From Rhizobium leucaenae USDA 9039 (GTDB taxonomy: Bacteria > Pseudomonadota > Alphaproteobacteria > Rhizobiales > Rhizobiaceae), in the NCBI RefSeq assembly GCF_000426285.1, contig NZ_AUFB01000002.1:1-64000 (forward strand): a stretch of DNA of 64,000 nt, read 5' to 3'. The position numbers and the translations under genes are program-made. Shown here piece after piece: positions 49,904 through 59,364 of this stretch. How positions within the stretch are numbered: position 1 is the first letter of the stretch; every line of letters starts with the position of its first letter. A model generated the notes under the pieces. It had not been told where the DNA came from and did no database searches. It worked only from the letters and a program-made list of their open reading frames with translations.

Positions 49904-49987
49904 GTTGCGGTTATTTTCTCCTGAGTCATCTTGCTGGATGGTGTGTTTTGTTTTAGAACAAAACAAGAACAACCGGAGGACGGTGCG

Positions 49988-50335
49988 ATGCCCGTGACCT
50001 ATCAGATCGACTATCTCGAATTTCCATCGACCGACGGGTTGAAGACCCGGCGCTTTTTCGAGGAAGCCTTCGAGTGGAGCTTCGTCAGCTACGGACCGAC
50101 CTATCACGCCATCGAAGCGGCGGGCATCGACGCCGGCATCCAGGGCGACGCGGCCGCGGCTACCGACGCACCGCTGCCCGTCGTGCGCACGACGGACTTG
50201 GAAGCGGCGCAGCGCTCCGTCGAACTCGCCGGCGGCGTGGTCACGCGACCCGCCTTCGACTTCCCCGGTGGCCGGCGCTTTCACTTCCGCGAGCCCGGCG
50301 GCTGCGAGATGGCAGTCTGGGTTTCGGTGAGCTGA
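49988..50335 (+). CDS. VOC-family protein (glyoxalase/bleomycin-resistance fold)
   Basis: 115-residue protein with one VOC unit: start VTYQIDYLEFPSTDGLKTRRFFEEAFEW, end FHFREPGGCEMAVWV. GGAGG before the ATG. Such proteins bind metals and small molecules; the C-terminal Glu of EPGG is a typical ligand. Function not predictable. Monocistronic. Confidence 0.85.
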   Translation: MPVTYQIDYLEFPSTDGLKTRRFFEEAFEWSFVSYGPTYHAIEAAGIDAGIQGDAAAATDAPLPVVRTTDLEAAQRSVELAGGVVTRPAFDFPGGRRFHFREPGGCEMAVWVSVS

Positions 50336-50476
50336 AGGCCCGACCTTATCTGTTCAAAAATTCGCAGATTGCCATTGATCGGAATTGACGATTATTCCGG
50401 CACACCCGTGCCTTCCGCCCCCGAACGCAAGCGGGCGCGGCCGACCAGGAACGTTCCATATCCCATCAGAATAACG

Positions 50477-50491
50477 TGAATGTGATTTTCA
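50477..50491. promoter_or_regulatory. Candidate iron-responsive operator (IRO) before rirA
   Basis: TGA-N9-TCA (TGAATGTGATTTTCA), the spacing known for RirA IRO boxes in Rhizobium. It lies 11 bp upstream of a good -35 and 83 bp before rirA. Suggests autoregulation. Confidence 0.5.
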
Positions 50492-50501
50492 TCTTTTGGA
50501 A

Positions 50502-50530
50502 TTGTTCAAAACTACGAAAGGCACTATATA
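50502..50530 (+). promoter_or_regulatory. rirA promoter
   Basis: -35 TTGTTC (50502-50507), 17-bp spacing, -10 TATATA (50525-50530), 44 bp before the start codon of rirA. Confidence 0.55.
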
Positions 50531-50573
50531 CCAGTCGAACCGTCCTATACGGCCTTGATTCCAGGAGATCGGC

Positions 50574-51062
50574 ATGCGCTTGACCAAGCAGACCAACTAC
50601 GCAGTGCGCATGCTCATGTATTGCGCCGCCAACGATGGCCACTTGAGCCGCATCCCGGAAATCGCAAAAGCCTATGGTGTTTCCGAACTGTTTTTGTTCA
50701 AGATTTTGCAGCCGCTCACCAAGGCCGGTCTCGTCGAAACCGTGCGTGGCCGCAACGGCGGCGTGCGTCTCGGCAAGCCGGCGGCGAACATCAGCCTGTT
50801 CGATGTCGTCAAGGTAACCGAGGATAGTTTCGCGATGGCGGAATGCTTCGAGGAAGGTGTCGTCGAATGCCCATTGGTCGATAGCTGCGGCCTGAATTCG
50901 GCGCTGCGCAAGGCGCTCAATGCTTTCTTCGACGTGCTGACGGAGTATTCCATAGATGATCTCGTCAAGGCCCGTCCGCAGATCAATTTCCTGCTCGGTC
51001 TGACCGACCGGGACCACAGGGCGATCGCCAAGAAGCCAGCGATCGCGGCGCCGGCCGCCTGA
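50574..51062 (+). CDS. rirA: RirA, iron-responsive Rrf2-family repressor
   Basis: 162-residue Rrf2 regulator. N-terminal MRLTKQTNYAVRMLMYCAAN, wHTH with SELFLFKILQPLTKAGLVETVRGRNGG, and three Fe-S cysteines C91, C99 and C105 in the pattern C-x7-C-x5-C. RirA represses iron uptake genes when iron is sufficient in rhizobia. Ribosome-binding site AGGAG before the ATG. Has its own promoter, candidate IRO and terminator. Confidence 0.95.
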   Translation: MRLTKQTNYAVRMLMYCAANDGHLSRIPEIAKAYGVSELFLFKILQPLTKAGLVETVRGRNGGVRLGKPAANISLFDVVKVTEDSFAMAECFEEGVVECPLVDSCGLNSALRKALNAFFDVLTEYSIDDLVKARPQINFLLGLTDRDHRAIAKKPAIAAPAA

Positions 51063-51086
51063 CTTCATCTAAATTGCGCAGTTTTC

Positions 51087-51121
51087 AATCCGCGGGCGCT
51101 CTCAGGTGTCCGCGGATTTTT
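51087..51121 (+). terminator. rirA terminator
   Basis: AATCCGCGG (51087-51095)/CCGCGGATT (51110-51118), 14-base loop, T-run to 51121. Confidence 0.85.
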
Positions 51122-51395
51122 CGTTTGTGGTCAGTCCTGCGGCCAAGCGTTCGTATTTCCGAATAGGCAGGCGTAAAATTGTCCAGATTGCGTCGAAAAG
51201 CGCCGCGATTTCGTTAGATTGTTACCAATCCAAGACCATTTTTGACTTAAAATTTCCAAACTCCGTAATTTGGAAAAATTTTGGGCGGGGCGTGTTGCTT
51301 TCAAACATTAAATAGCGTTCCATCGGCGCGATCCGGATGGGGAACCTCTGGGGATCCACGGCTTCAAAAGAAGAACAAACCTGGGAAACGATATC
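51122..51395. other. Gap between rirA terminator and dppA
   Basis: AT-rich leader with no gene. The clearest structure is TTTCCAAA (51253-51260)/TTTGGAAA (51269-51276), a perfect 8-bp inverted repeat with 8-base centre, 120 bp before dppA; a candidate operator. No exact sigma-54 site: TTGG and TTGC occur nearby but spaced one base too far. Confidence 0.5.
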
Positions 51396-52991
51396 ATGAA
51401 AAAGATCTCTGTCCTGCTGGCAGTGACAGCCCTGACTTCGGTCATGGCGACGTCCGCCTGGTCCAAAACGCTCGTCTATTGCTCGGAAGGTTCGCCGGAA
51501 GGTTTCGATCCGGGAATTTATACCGCCGGCACCACCTTCGACGCCTCTTCGCGCACGGTTTATAGCCGCCTTGTCGAGTTCAAGCATGGCAGCACCGAAG
51601 TTGAGCCCGGCCTTGCCGAAAGCTGGACCGTTTCCCCGGACGGCAAGGAATACACCTTCAAGCTCCGCAAGGGCGTGAAGTTCCAGACCACCGATTACTT
51701 CACCCCGACGCGTGACCTGAATGCAGACGACGTCGTCTTCTCGTTCGACCGTCAGCTCAAGGAAGACAGCCCGTGGGCCAAATACGTTGCTGGCGGTTCT
51801 TATGAATATGCTGCGGGCATGGGCTTCCCGAAGCTCATCAAGTCGGTCGACAAGGTCGATGACCTCACCGTCAAGTTCGTGCTGAACCGTCCGGAAGCAC
51901 CGTTCATCGCCGACCTCGCCATGGACTTCGCTTCGATCCTGTCGAAGGAATATGCTGACAAGCTGCAGGCCGACAAGAAGATGGAGCAGATGAACCAGCA
52001 GCCGCTCGGCACTGGTCCGTTCACCTTCGTCGCCTATCAGCCCGATGCCGTCATCCGCTACAAGGCGAATGAAACCTACTTCAAGGGCAAGGAAAAGATC
52101 GACGATCTCGTCTTCGCGATCACCCCTGACGCCTCGGTTCGCGCTCAGAAGCTGAAGTCCGGCGAATGCCAGATCATGCCGTACCCGAACGCTGCCGATA
52201 TCAAGGATCTCCAGACCGACAAGAGCCTGAAGGTTCTCGAACAGCCGGGCCTGAACGTTTCCTATCTCGCCTACAACACGCTGGTTGCTCCCTTCGACAA
52301 GACCGAAGTGCGCAAGGCGCTGAACATGGCTGTCGATAAGCGGGCGATCGTCGACGCCGTCTTCCAGGGTTCCGGCTCGGTCGCCACCAACCCGATCCCG
52401 CCGACCATGTGGTCCTACAACAAGGACATCAAGGACGATCCGTACAACCCGGAAGAAGCCAAGAAGATGCTTGAAAAGGCTGGGGTCAAGAACCTCAGCA
52501 TGAAGATCTGGGCGATGCCGGTTTCGCGTCCGTACATGCTGAATGCACGTCGTGCTGCCGAGCTGATGCAGGCTGACCTAGCCAAGATCGGCGTCAAGGC
52601 CGAGATCGTCACCTATGACTGGGCTCAATACCTGAAGCTCTCCTCCGCCAAGGACCGCGACGGCGCGGCTATCCTCGGCTGGACCGGCGACAACGGCGAT
52701 CCGGACAACTTCCTGGACACGCTGCTCGGCTGTGACGCAGTCGGCGGTAACAACCGCGCCCAGTGGTGCAACAAGGAATTCGACGATCTCGTGAAGAAGG
52801 CCAAGCAGACGTCCGACATCAAGGAGCGCACCAAGCTCTACGAACAGGCGCAGGTCGTCTTCAAGCGCGAAGCTCCGTGGATGACCATCGACCATTCCGA
52901 GGAGTTCATTCCGATGAGCACCAAGGTTTCCGGCTATGTGCAGGATCCGGTTGGCGTTCACCGCTTCGACGGCGTCGATATCGCCGAATAA
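51396..52991 (+). CDS. dppA: DppA-like peptide-binding periplasmic protein
   Basis: 531-residue family-5 solute-binding protein. Signal peptide MKKISVLLAVTALTSVMATSA ends near residue 23; the mature N-terminus KTLVYCSEGSPEGFDPGIYTAG is of the DppA/heme-binding type. Core motifs AESWTVSPDGKEYTFKLRKGVKF and GWTGDNGDPDNFLDTLLGC, with the two extra Cys typical of DppA. Binds dipeptides and possibly delta-aminolevulinate. First gene of dppABCDF; a hairpin follows. Confidence 0.93.
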   Translation: MKKISVLLAVTALTSVMATSAWSKTLVYCSEGSPEGFDPGIYTAGTTFDASSRTVYSRLVEFKHGSTEVEPGLAESWTVSPDGKEYTFKLRKGVKFQTTDYFTPTRDLNADDVVFSFDRQLKEDSPWAKYVAGGSYEYAAGMGFPKLIKSVDKVDDLTVKFVLNRPEAPFIADLAMDFASILSKEYADKLQADKKMEQMNQQPLGTGPFTFVAYQPDAVIRYKANETYFKGKEKIDDLVFAITPDASVRAQKLKSGECQIMPYPNAADIKDLQTDKSLKVLEQPGLNVSYLAYNTLVAPFDKTEVRKALNMAVDKRAIVDAVFQGSGSVATNPIPPTMWSYNKDIKDDPYNPEEAKKMLEKAGVKNLSMKIWAMPVSRPYMLNARRAAELMQADLAKIGVKAEIVTYDWAQYLKLSSAKDRDGAAILGWTGDNGDPDNFLDTLLGCDAVGGNNRAQWCNKEFDDLVKKAKQTSDIKERTKLYEQAQVVFKREAPWMTIDHSEEFIPMSTKVSGYVQDPVGVHRFDGVDIAE

Positions 52992-53031
52992 CGGACACGC
53001 TCTGAAATACTCGGCCGAAAGCCGGGTGAAA

Positions 53032-53062
53032 CCGGCGGTCAGGCAATTTGCCTGACCGCCGG
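53032..53062 (+). other. Intercistronic hairpin dppA-dppB
   Basis: Perfect 13-bp stem CCGGCGGTCAGGC (53032-53044)/GCCTGACCGCCGG (53050-53062), loop AATTT, no T-run. It lies 20 bp before dppB. Likely protects dppA mRNA or lowers downstream expression. Confidence 0.65.
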
Positions 53063-53081
53063 AAAACTTTGGACATCTGCC

Positions 53082-54086
53082 ATGTTGCGATTTCTTTTCG
53101 GCCGCCTTGCGGTGCTGATCCCGACATTCCTCGGCGTATCGATCGTCGCTTTCTCCTTCATCCGCCTGCTTCCCGGCGACCCCGTCATGCTGTTGTCGGG
53201 TGAGCGCGTGATGTCGCCTGAGCGCCACGCCCAGATCTCCCATGATCTCGGCTACGACCAGCCACTGGTCGTGCAGTACGGCCATTACATCTGGAACGCG
53301 CTGCACGGCGATCTCGGTACTTCGATCACCACCAAGCGCGACGTATTGACCGACTTCCTGACCTTCTTCCCGGCAACGCTGGAACTCTCCATCTGCGCCA
53401 TCATCCTGGCGATCTGTCTTGGCATTCCGGCTGGCGTTTTCGCCGCCGTCAAGCGCGGCACATGGTTCGACCAGAGCGTGATGGGGGTGGCCCTTGTCGG
53501 CTATTCCATGCCGATCTTCTGGTGGGGCCTGCTGCTGATCATCGTCTTCAACGGCTATCTGCACTGGACGCCGGTTTCGGGCCGCATCGGGCTTATCTAT
53601 TTCTTCAAGCCGATCACCGGCTTCATGCTGATCGATAGCCTGTTGTCCGGTCAGAAGGGGGCCTTCTGGTCGGCTCTGAATTCGCTAATCCTGCCGACCA
53701 TCGTGCTCGGCACCATTCCGCTCGCCGTCATCGCCCGGCAGACGCGCTCGGCCATGCTGGAAGTTCTGGGCGAGGATTATGTCCGCACCGCCCGCTCCAA
53801 GGGCCTTGCGCCGCTCCGTGTCGTTTCCGTGCATGCGCTCCGCAATGCCATGATCCCGGTCGTCACCACCATCGGCCTGCAGGTCGGCGTGCTGCTCGGC
53901 GGCGCCATCCTGACGGAAAGCATCTTTTCCTGGCCAGGCATCGGCAAGTGGATGATCGACGCTGTCTTCAAGCGGGATTATCCTGTCGTGCAGGGCGGTC
54001 TGCTGCTGATCGCGGGGATTGTCATGCTCGTCAATCTCGCCGTCGACCTGCTCTACGGCTTCATCAATCCACGCATTCGTCACTAG
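53082..54086 (+). CDS. dppB: DppB-like peptide ABC permease
   Basis: 334-residue inner-membrane permease with an N-terminal helix LAVLIPTFLGVSIVAFSFIRLLPGDP, typical of DppB/OppB, and the BPD_transp domain ending in LEVLGEDYVRTARSKGL with the EAA-loop. Nine bases separate it from dppC. Forms the channel with DppC. Confidence 0.93.
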   Translation: MLRFLFGRLAVLIPTFLGVSIVAFSFIRLLPGDPVMLLSGERVMSPERHAQISHDLGYDQPLVVQYGHYIWNALHGDLGTSITTKRDVLTDFLTFFPATLELSICAIILAICLGIPAGVFAAVKRGTWFDQSVMGVALVGYSMPIFWWGLLLIIVFNGYLHWTPVSGRIGLIYFFKPITGFMLIDSLLSGQKGAFWSALNSLILPTIVLGTIPLAVIARQTRSAMLEVLGEDYVRTARSKGLAPLRVVSVHALRNAMIPVVTTIGLQVGVLLGGAILTESIFSWPGIGKWMIDAVFKRDYPVVQGGLLLIAGIVMLVNLAVDLLYGFINPRIRH

Positions 54087-54095
54087 GAGCGGCCC

Positions 54096-54989
54096 ATGAG
54101 CACGGTAAGTCTCAAATCCGACCGCCCCTCCGCTCTCGCGGAGTTCTGGTATTATTTCTCGCGTAACAAGGGCGCCGTCATCGGACTGGCGATCTTCGTC
54201 TTCGTCTTGTTCCTGGCGATCTTCGCCGGCGTGGTCGCTCCACATAATCCGGACGCCGCCTATGGCAGCGCCATGCAGCGCCTGCCACCCGCCTGGGCCC
54301 AAGGTGGCAATAGCGACTTTCTCCTCGGCACCGATGCCAATGGCCGCGATCTGCTTTCGCGCCTGATCTATGGCACGCGGTTTTCGCTGTTCATCGGCCT
54401 GGTGGTTGCTTCGCTTTCGGCGCTCGCCGGCATCCTGATCGGCCTGGTCGCCGGCTATGTCCGCGGCCGCACCGATACCATCATCATGCGCATCATGGAC
54501 ATCATCCTTGCCATTCCCTCGCTGCTGCTCGCTCTGGTGCTGGTGGCGATCCTGGGGCCTGGCCTGACCAACGCCATGATCGCGATCTCGATCGTCAACC
54601 AGCCGCATTTCGTCCGCCTGACGCGTGCCTCGGTGATGGCCGAGCGCGACAAGGAATATGTCATCGCCTCGCGCGTGTCGGGCGCCAGTTCGCTTCGCCT
54701 GATGTTCAAGACCATCCTGCCGAATTGTCTGGGGCCGCTCATCGTGCAGGCGACGCTTGCCTTCTCGGCCGCGATTCTCGATGCCGCCGCCCTCGGCTTT
54801 CTTGGCCAGGGCGCGCAGCCGCCGACGCCGGAATGGGGAACGATGCTCGCGGATTCGCGTGAATTCTTCCAGAGCAATCCCTGGCTCGTCACTTTCCCCG
54901 GTCTTTGCATCCTGATCACGGTTCTCGCCATCAATCTGATGGGCGACGGCCTGCGCGATGCCTTCGACCCGAAGCTGAAGAGGTCGTGA
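54096..54989 (+). CDS. dppC: DppC-like peptide ABC permease
   Basis: 297-residue permease. N-terminal OppC-type segment FWYYFSRNKGAVIGLAIFVF, then HFLLGTDANGRDLLSRLIYG-like LGTDANGRDLLSRLIYGTRFS and the EAA-loop EYVIASRVSGASSLRLMF. Its stop overlaps the dppD start (TGATG). Confidence 0.93.
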   Translation: MSTVSLKSDRPSALAEFWYYFSRNKGAVIGLAIFVFVLFLAIFAGVVAPHNPDAAYGSAMQRLPPAWAQGGNSDFLLGTDANGRDLLSRLIYGTRFSLFIGLVVASLSALAGILIGLVAGYVRGRTDTIIMRIMDIILAIPSLLLALVLVAILGPGLTNAMIAISIVNQPHFVRLTRASVMAERDKEYVIASRVSGASSLRLMFKTILPNCLGPLIVQATLAFSAAILDAAALGFLGQGAQPPTPEWGTMLADSREFFQSNPWLVTFPGLCILITVLAINLMGDGLRDAFDPKLKRS

Positions 54990-56001
54990 TGCCGCTTCTC
55001 GATATTGAAAATCTCACCGTTGAATTCCAGACCGCGTCCGGCCTGTTCCGGGCGGTCGACGGTGTCTCGCTCACCTGCGACAAGGGTGAAATCCTTTCGA
55101 TCGTCGGCGAATCCGGTTCCGGCAAGTCCGTATCCATGCTTGCCATGATGGGCCTGCTGCCCTGGACGGCGAAGATCACCGCCGACCGCATGACGTTCGA
55201 TGGCAAGGACCTGCGCGGCATCTCGTCCCGCCAGCGCCGCAAGATCATCGGCAAGGATATGGCGATGATCTTCCAGGAGCCGATGTCGAGCCTCAATCCG
55301 TGCTTCACGGTCGGCTTTCAGCTCGGTGAGACCCTGCGCATCCATATGGGCCTCGACCGTAAGGCACGCCGCGAGCGCTCGATCGAGCTGTTGAATCTTG
55401 TCGGCATTCCCGCGCCTGCGGATCGCTTGTCGAACTTCCCGCACCAGATGTCTGGCGGTATGAGCCAGCGCGTCATGATCGCCATGGCGCTTGCCTGCAA
55501 TCCGAAGCTGCTGATCGCCGACGAGCCGACCACCGCGCTCGACGTGACCATCCAGGCACAGATTCTCGATCTGCTTGCGCGTCTGCAAAAAGAGCAGGGC
55601 ATGGCGCTGGTGCTGATCACCCACGACATGGGCGTCGTGGCCGAAACCGCCGAGCGCGTGCAGGTGCAATATGCCGGCCAGAAGGTCGAGGAGCAGCCGG
55701 TAAAGGCCTTGTTCCGCGATCCGCATCATCCCTATACGGCAGCACTTCTCTCGGCTCTGCCGGAACGAGCCGTCGTCGGCGAACGCCTGCCGTCGATCGC
55801 GGGTGTCGTGCCCGGCCAGCATGATCGCCCGACGGGCTGTCTTTTCGCGCCGCGCTGCTCGTTTGCAACGCCGGCCTGCGACCGCGGCGTCAAGCGTCAG
55901 GGTGTGGAGCTCGGCGTGGCTCTCTGTAATTATCCGTTGGAACACGGCAAGCCGCTCGGCCATCCCGGCCTTGCCGCCACGCAAGCAGCAGGAGGCCGCT
56001 G

Positions 56002-56002
<1 letters not shown>
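54989..56002 (+). CDS. dppD: DppD-like peptide ABC ATPase
   Basis: 337-residue ATPase. Walker [12 protein letters not shown], signature [16 protein letters not shown], Walker [17 protein letters not shown], and the C-terminal oligopeptide-transporter Cys motif [15 protein letters not shown] that can hold a 4Fe-4S cluster. Start overlaps dppC stop, end overlaps dppF start, both as TGATG, so all are translationally coupled. Confidence 0.94.
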
Positions 56003-56955
<953 letters not shown>

Positions 56956-56969
56956 TGGCTGGAAGCACC

Positions 56970-57497
56970 ATGAGCGATACAGCGAAAGTCCCTCTTGCCG
57001 TCATCATCATGGGCGTCAGTGGCAGCGGCAAGTCGTCTATCGGCGAAAGGATGGCGGCGCGGCTTGGCCTGCATTTTGTCGAGGGTGACGCGCTGCATCC
57101 CGCGGCCAACGTCGAGAAGATGAGCAAGGGCATTCCGCTGACGGACGAAGATCGCTGGCCCTGGCTCGACCTGATCGGTCAGCAGATCGCGGCGAGCCTT
57201 GCAAAAGGCGAAGCGATCGCCGTCTCCTGCTCCGCTTTGAAGCGTAGTTATCGCGAGCGTTTGCGGGCCGCCGCCGGCGGGCATCTCTATTTCGTCTATC
57301 TCGACGGTTCGAAGGAGCTGCTGACCGAGCGCATGGGCGAGCGCAAGGGCCATTTCATGCCTGCGTCACTTCTGGAAAGCCAATTGCAAACGCTGGAAGT
57401 GCCGACCGGCGAACCGGGCGTTGTCACCGTCGGCATCGACGACACGGTCGACGGCATCGTCGAGGCCGCGCTCAAAGCCCTCGACGCGATCCGTTGA
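56970..57497 (+). CDS. gntK: Gluconokinase
   Basis: 175-residue P-loop kinase phosphorylating gluconate to 6-phosphogluconate. Motifs: P-loop IIMGVSGSGKSSIGERMA, FVEGDALHPAANVEKMSKGIPLTDEDRWPWL, and FMPASLLESQLQTLE. Follows dppF by a few bases, with in-frame ATGs at 56955 and 56970; the latter has GGAAG before it. It feeds the Entner-Doudoroff pathway encoded 46 kb away. Confidence 0.93.
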   Translation: MSDTAKVPLAVIIMGVSGSGKSSIGERMAARLGLHFVEGDALHPAANVEKMSKGIPLTDEDRWPWLDLIGQQIAASLAKGEAIAVSCSALKRSYRERLRAAAGGHLYFVYLDGSKELLTERMGERKGHFMPASLLESQLQTLEVPTGEPGVVTVGIDDTVDGIVEAALKALDAIR

Positions 57498-57507
57498 CGC
57501 CTGAGTT

Positions 57508-58755
57508 TCAGGGCGCGAACCGGTCCGGTGCGTAAGCCGAGATGTCGATGAACGGCTTTTCTCCGGTAATCAGCTCAGCGAGCACGCGTCCCGTTACGGG
57601 TCCTAGCGTCAGGCCATGATGCGCGTGGCCAAAGGCGAACCACAGGCCGTCATGACGCGGCGCCTTGCCGATGATTGGCATCATATCCGGGGTGCAGGGG
57701 CGGGCGCCCATCCAGGGCTCCGGGTCGAGTCGCTCGCCGAGCGGAAAAATGGTGCGGGCGACGGCTTCGGCACGGTCGAGCTGGATCGGTGTTTTCGGTG
57801 CATCGCGCAGCGCAAATTCCGCCCCCGTCGTCAGCCGGATGCCGCGGCTCATCGGCGCCAGAAGATAGCCGCGCTCGGCATCCAGCGTCCAATTGTTGAG
57901 GATGGCGTTGTCCTCGGCGGCGTAGTGCATGTGATAGCCGCGCTTGACGCCCAGCGGAAAAGCATAGCCGAAACGCTTGGTCACGAGATCCGCCCAGGGA
58001 CCGAGAGCGACGACGACGTCCTCGGCCTCAATCGAACCCTCGGCCGTCACCATCTTCCACTGCGAGCCGGATCGGCCGAGCGAGACGGCGTCACCCGTCG
58101 CGAAAAGCCCGCCAATGCTCTCGAAATACGCACGATAGGCCGCGATCAAACCATGCGGATCGAGCACGGACCAGGGATCGCGCCAGCGCAGGCCTCCGGA
58201 GAAGCTGCCCCTGATATGCGGCTCCAGCGACGCAATATCGGCGCCGGTCAGCGCGTCGTAAGCGATGCCGAATTCGCGGTTGAGGCGCTCGGCCTCGGCA
58301 AATTCCGCATCGCGTTTCTCGTCCGTGCGGAAAATCTCCATCCAACCATTCTTGCGGATCAATTCGTCGGCGTGAGAGGCTTCAATCAGGTCGTTGTGCT
58401 CGCTGATCGAATGCTCGATGAGCGGCGCATAGGCGCGCGAGATCATCTCATGTCGCCTGGTATTGGAATTCCACCAATAGCGGGCGAGAAAGGCTATCTG
58501 CCCCGGCAGCGCGCGCAGGTGATAATGCGCGTCGATGCGATTGTTGAATGCATAGCGCAGAAGCAGACCGAACTGCTGCGGAAAGCCGTAGGGCACGACG
58601 CCTTCGCGCTGAATCAGCCCGGCATTGCCGAAGGAGGTTTCCTTACCCGGCGCTTTGCGGTCGACGAGGATGACCTGGCGCCCGCGCCGCTGGAGATGGA
58701 TGGCCGTCGATACGCCGACGATGCCTGCACCGAGCACGATTGCGTCTTTTGTCAT
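57508..58755 (-). CDS. FAD-dependent D-amino-acid dehydrogenase-like protein (DadA family)
   Basis: 415-residue DAO-family flavoprotein. FAD motif DAIVLGAGIVGVSTAIHLQRRGRQVILVD, then the KETSFGNAGLIQRE segment of DadA enzymes and C-terminal GARPCTPDMMPIIGKAPRH, GHAHHGLTLGPVTG. Oxidises D-amino acids, probably at the membrane via quinones. The Met after TAACGGGGA is taken as start. Convergent with gntK. Exact substrate unknown. Confidence 0.85.
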   Translation of the reverse strand: MTKDAIVLGAGIVGVSTAIHLQRRGRQVILVDRKAPGKETSFGNAGLIQREGVVPYGFPQQFGLLLRYAFNNRIDAHYHLRALPGQIAFLARYWWNSNTRRHEMISRAYAPLIEHSISEHNDLIEASHADELIRKNGWMEIFRTDEKRDAEFAEAERLNREFGIAYDALTGADIASLEPHIRGSFSGGLRWRDPWSVLDPHGLIAAYRAYFESIGGLFATGDAVSLGRSGSQWKMVTAEGSIEAEDVVVALGPWADLVTKRFGYAFPLGVKRGYHMHYAAEDNAILNNWTLDAERGYLLAPMSRGIRLTTGAEFALRDAPKTPIQLDRAEAVARTIFPLGERLDPEPWMGARPCTPDMMPIIGKAPRHDGLWFAFGHAHHGLTLGPVTGRVLAELITGEKPFIDISAYAPDRFAP

Positions 58756-58786
58756 GTTCCCCGTTATCCGCACGCTTCTTTTATTT

Positions 58787-58813
58787 GCGCATGATCCCAT
58801 TCAAAAATCATGC
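58787..58813. repeat. GCATGAT palindrome after the methyltransferase gene
   Basis: GCATGAT (58789-58795)/ATCATGC (58807-58813), 11-base loop. Resembles the element after folD and may end the bps-like operon, which runs on the minus strand. Confidence 0.4.
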
Positions 58814-58866
58814 TCCAAGCATCGAAAATGCCTGCCAAAATACTGCGGCGCAAATGAAAAATGCAA

Positions 58867-59364
58867 TCAAGCCATGACCTGTCTTAAAGCTGCATTTTCC
58901 GCGCGAATGCGTATGGCAAGAACGGCTGCATTGAGCAGCGAAAATACCAAGGCATAGAGCGGCAGGCCGAAGGCGAGCGGCAGCACGGCGATCTCGCCGA
59001 TGACCACCGCATAGTTCGGATGGCTGAGGAAACGATATGGCCCGTTGGTTACCAAGGCTGCGCCCGGCAACACGATGATCCGTGTCGTCCAGCGCCCTTT
59101 CAGGGTCGTCAGCACCCAGACGCGCAAGCCCTGCAGCACCATGAAGATGACGAACCAGATGGGGCTGACCGGTCGGTCTGCGGCCAGAAGCCACAGACCG
59201 ATGAGCCAGGCGGCGTGCATCGCGACCATATAGGGATAATGTTCCGGTGCAATCTCCCGGGCGCCACGCGCAAGGAGGGCAGCGGTGTTGCGCCGCGCGT
59301 GCTGCAGCTCGGCCAGCCGCTGCAACGTGACGAAGCTCAACAGCGCAATCGATGGCCAGACCAT
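58867..59364 (-). CDS. bpsB: Isoprenylcysteine methyltransferase-like membrane protein, BpsB-like
   Basis: 165-residue protein with four or five membrane helices. The ICMT-like core is NGPYRFLSHPNYAVVIGEIAVLPLAFG with His and Asn; RRNTAALLARGAREIAPEHYP lies in the N-half. Its ATG overlaps the stop of the type III polyketide synthase gene, ATGA. The same pair in Bacillus (BpsA-BpsB) makes alkylpyrones and methylates them. Function as a polyketide O-methyltransferase is inferred from this. Confidence 0.8.
   Translation of the reverse strand: MVWPSIALLSFVTLQRLAELQHARRNTAALLARGAREIAPEHYPYMVAMHAAWLIGLWLLAADRPVSPIWFVIFMVLQGLRVWVLTTLKGRWTTRIIVLPGAALVTNGPYRFLSHPNYAVVIGEIAVLPLAFGLPLYALVFSLLNAAVLAIRIRAENAALRQVMA

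Noticed and set aside
51281..51300. Possible sigma-54 promoter before dppA
   Set aside because: TTGG and TTGC elements are present, but GG and GC are 11 bases apart instead of the required 10.
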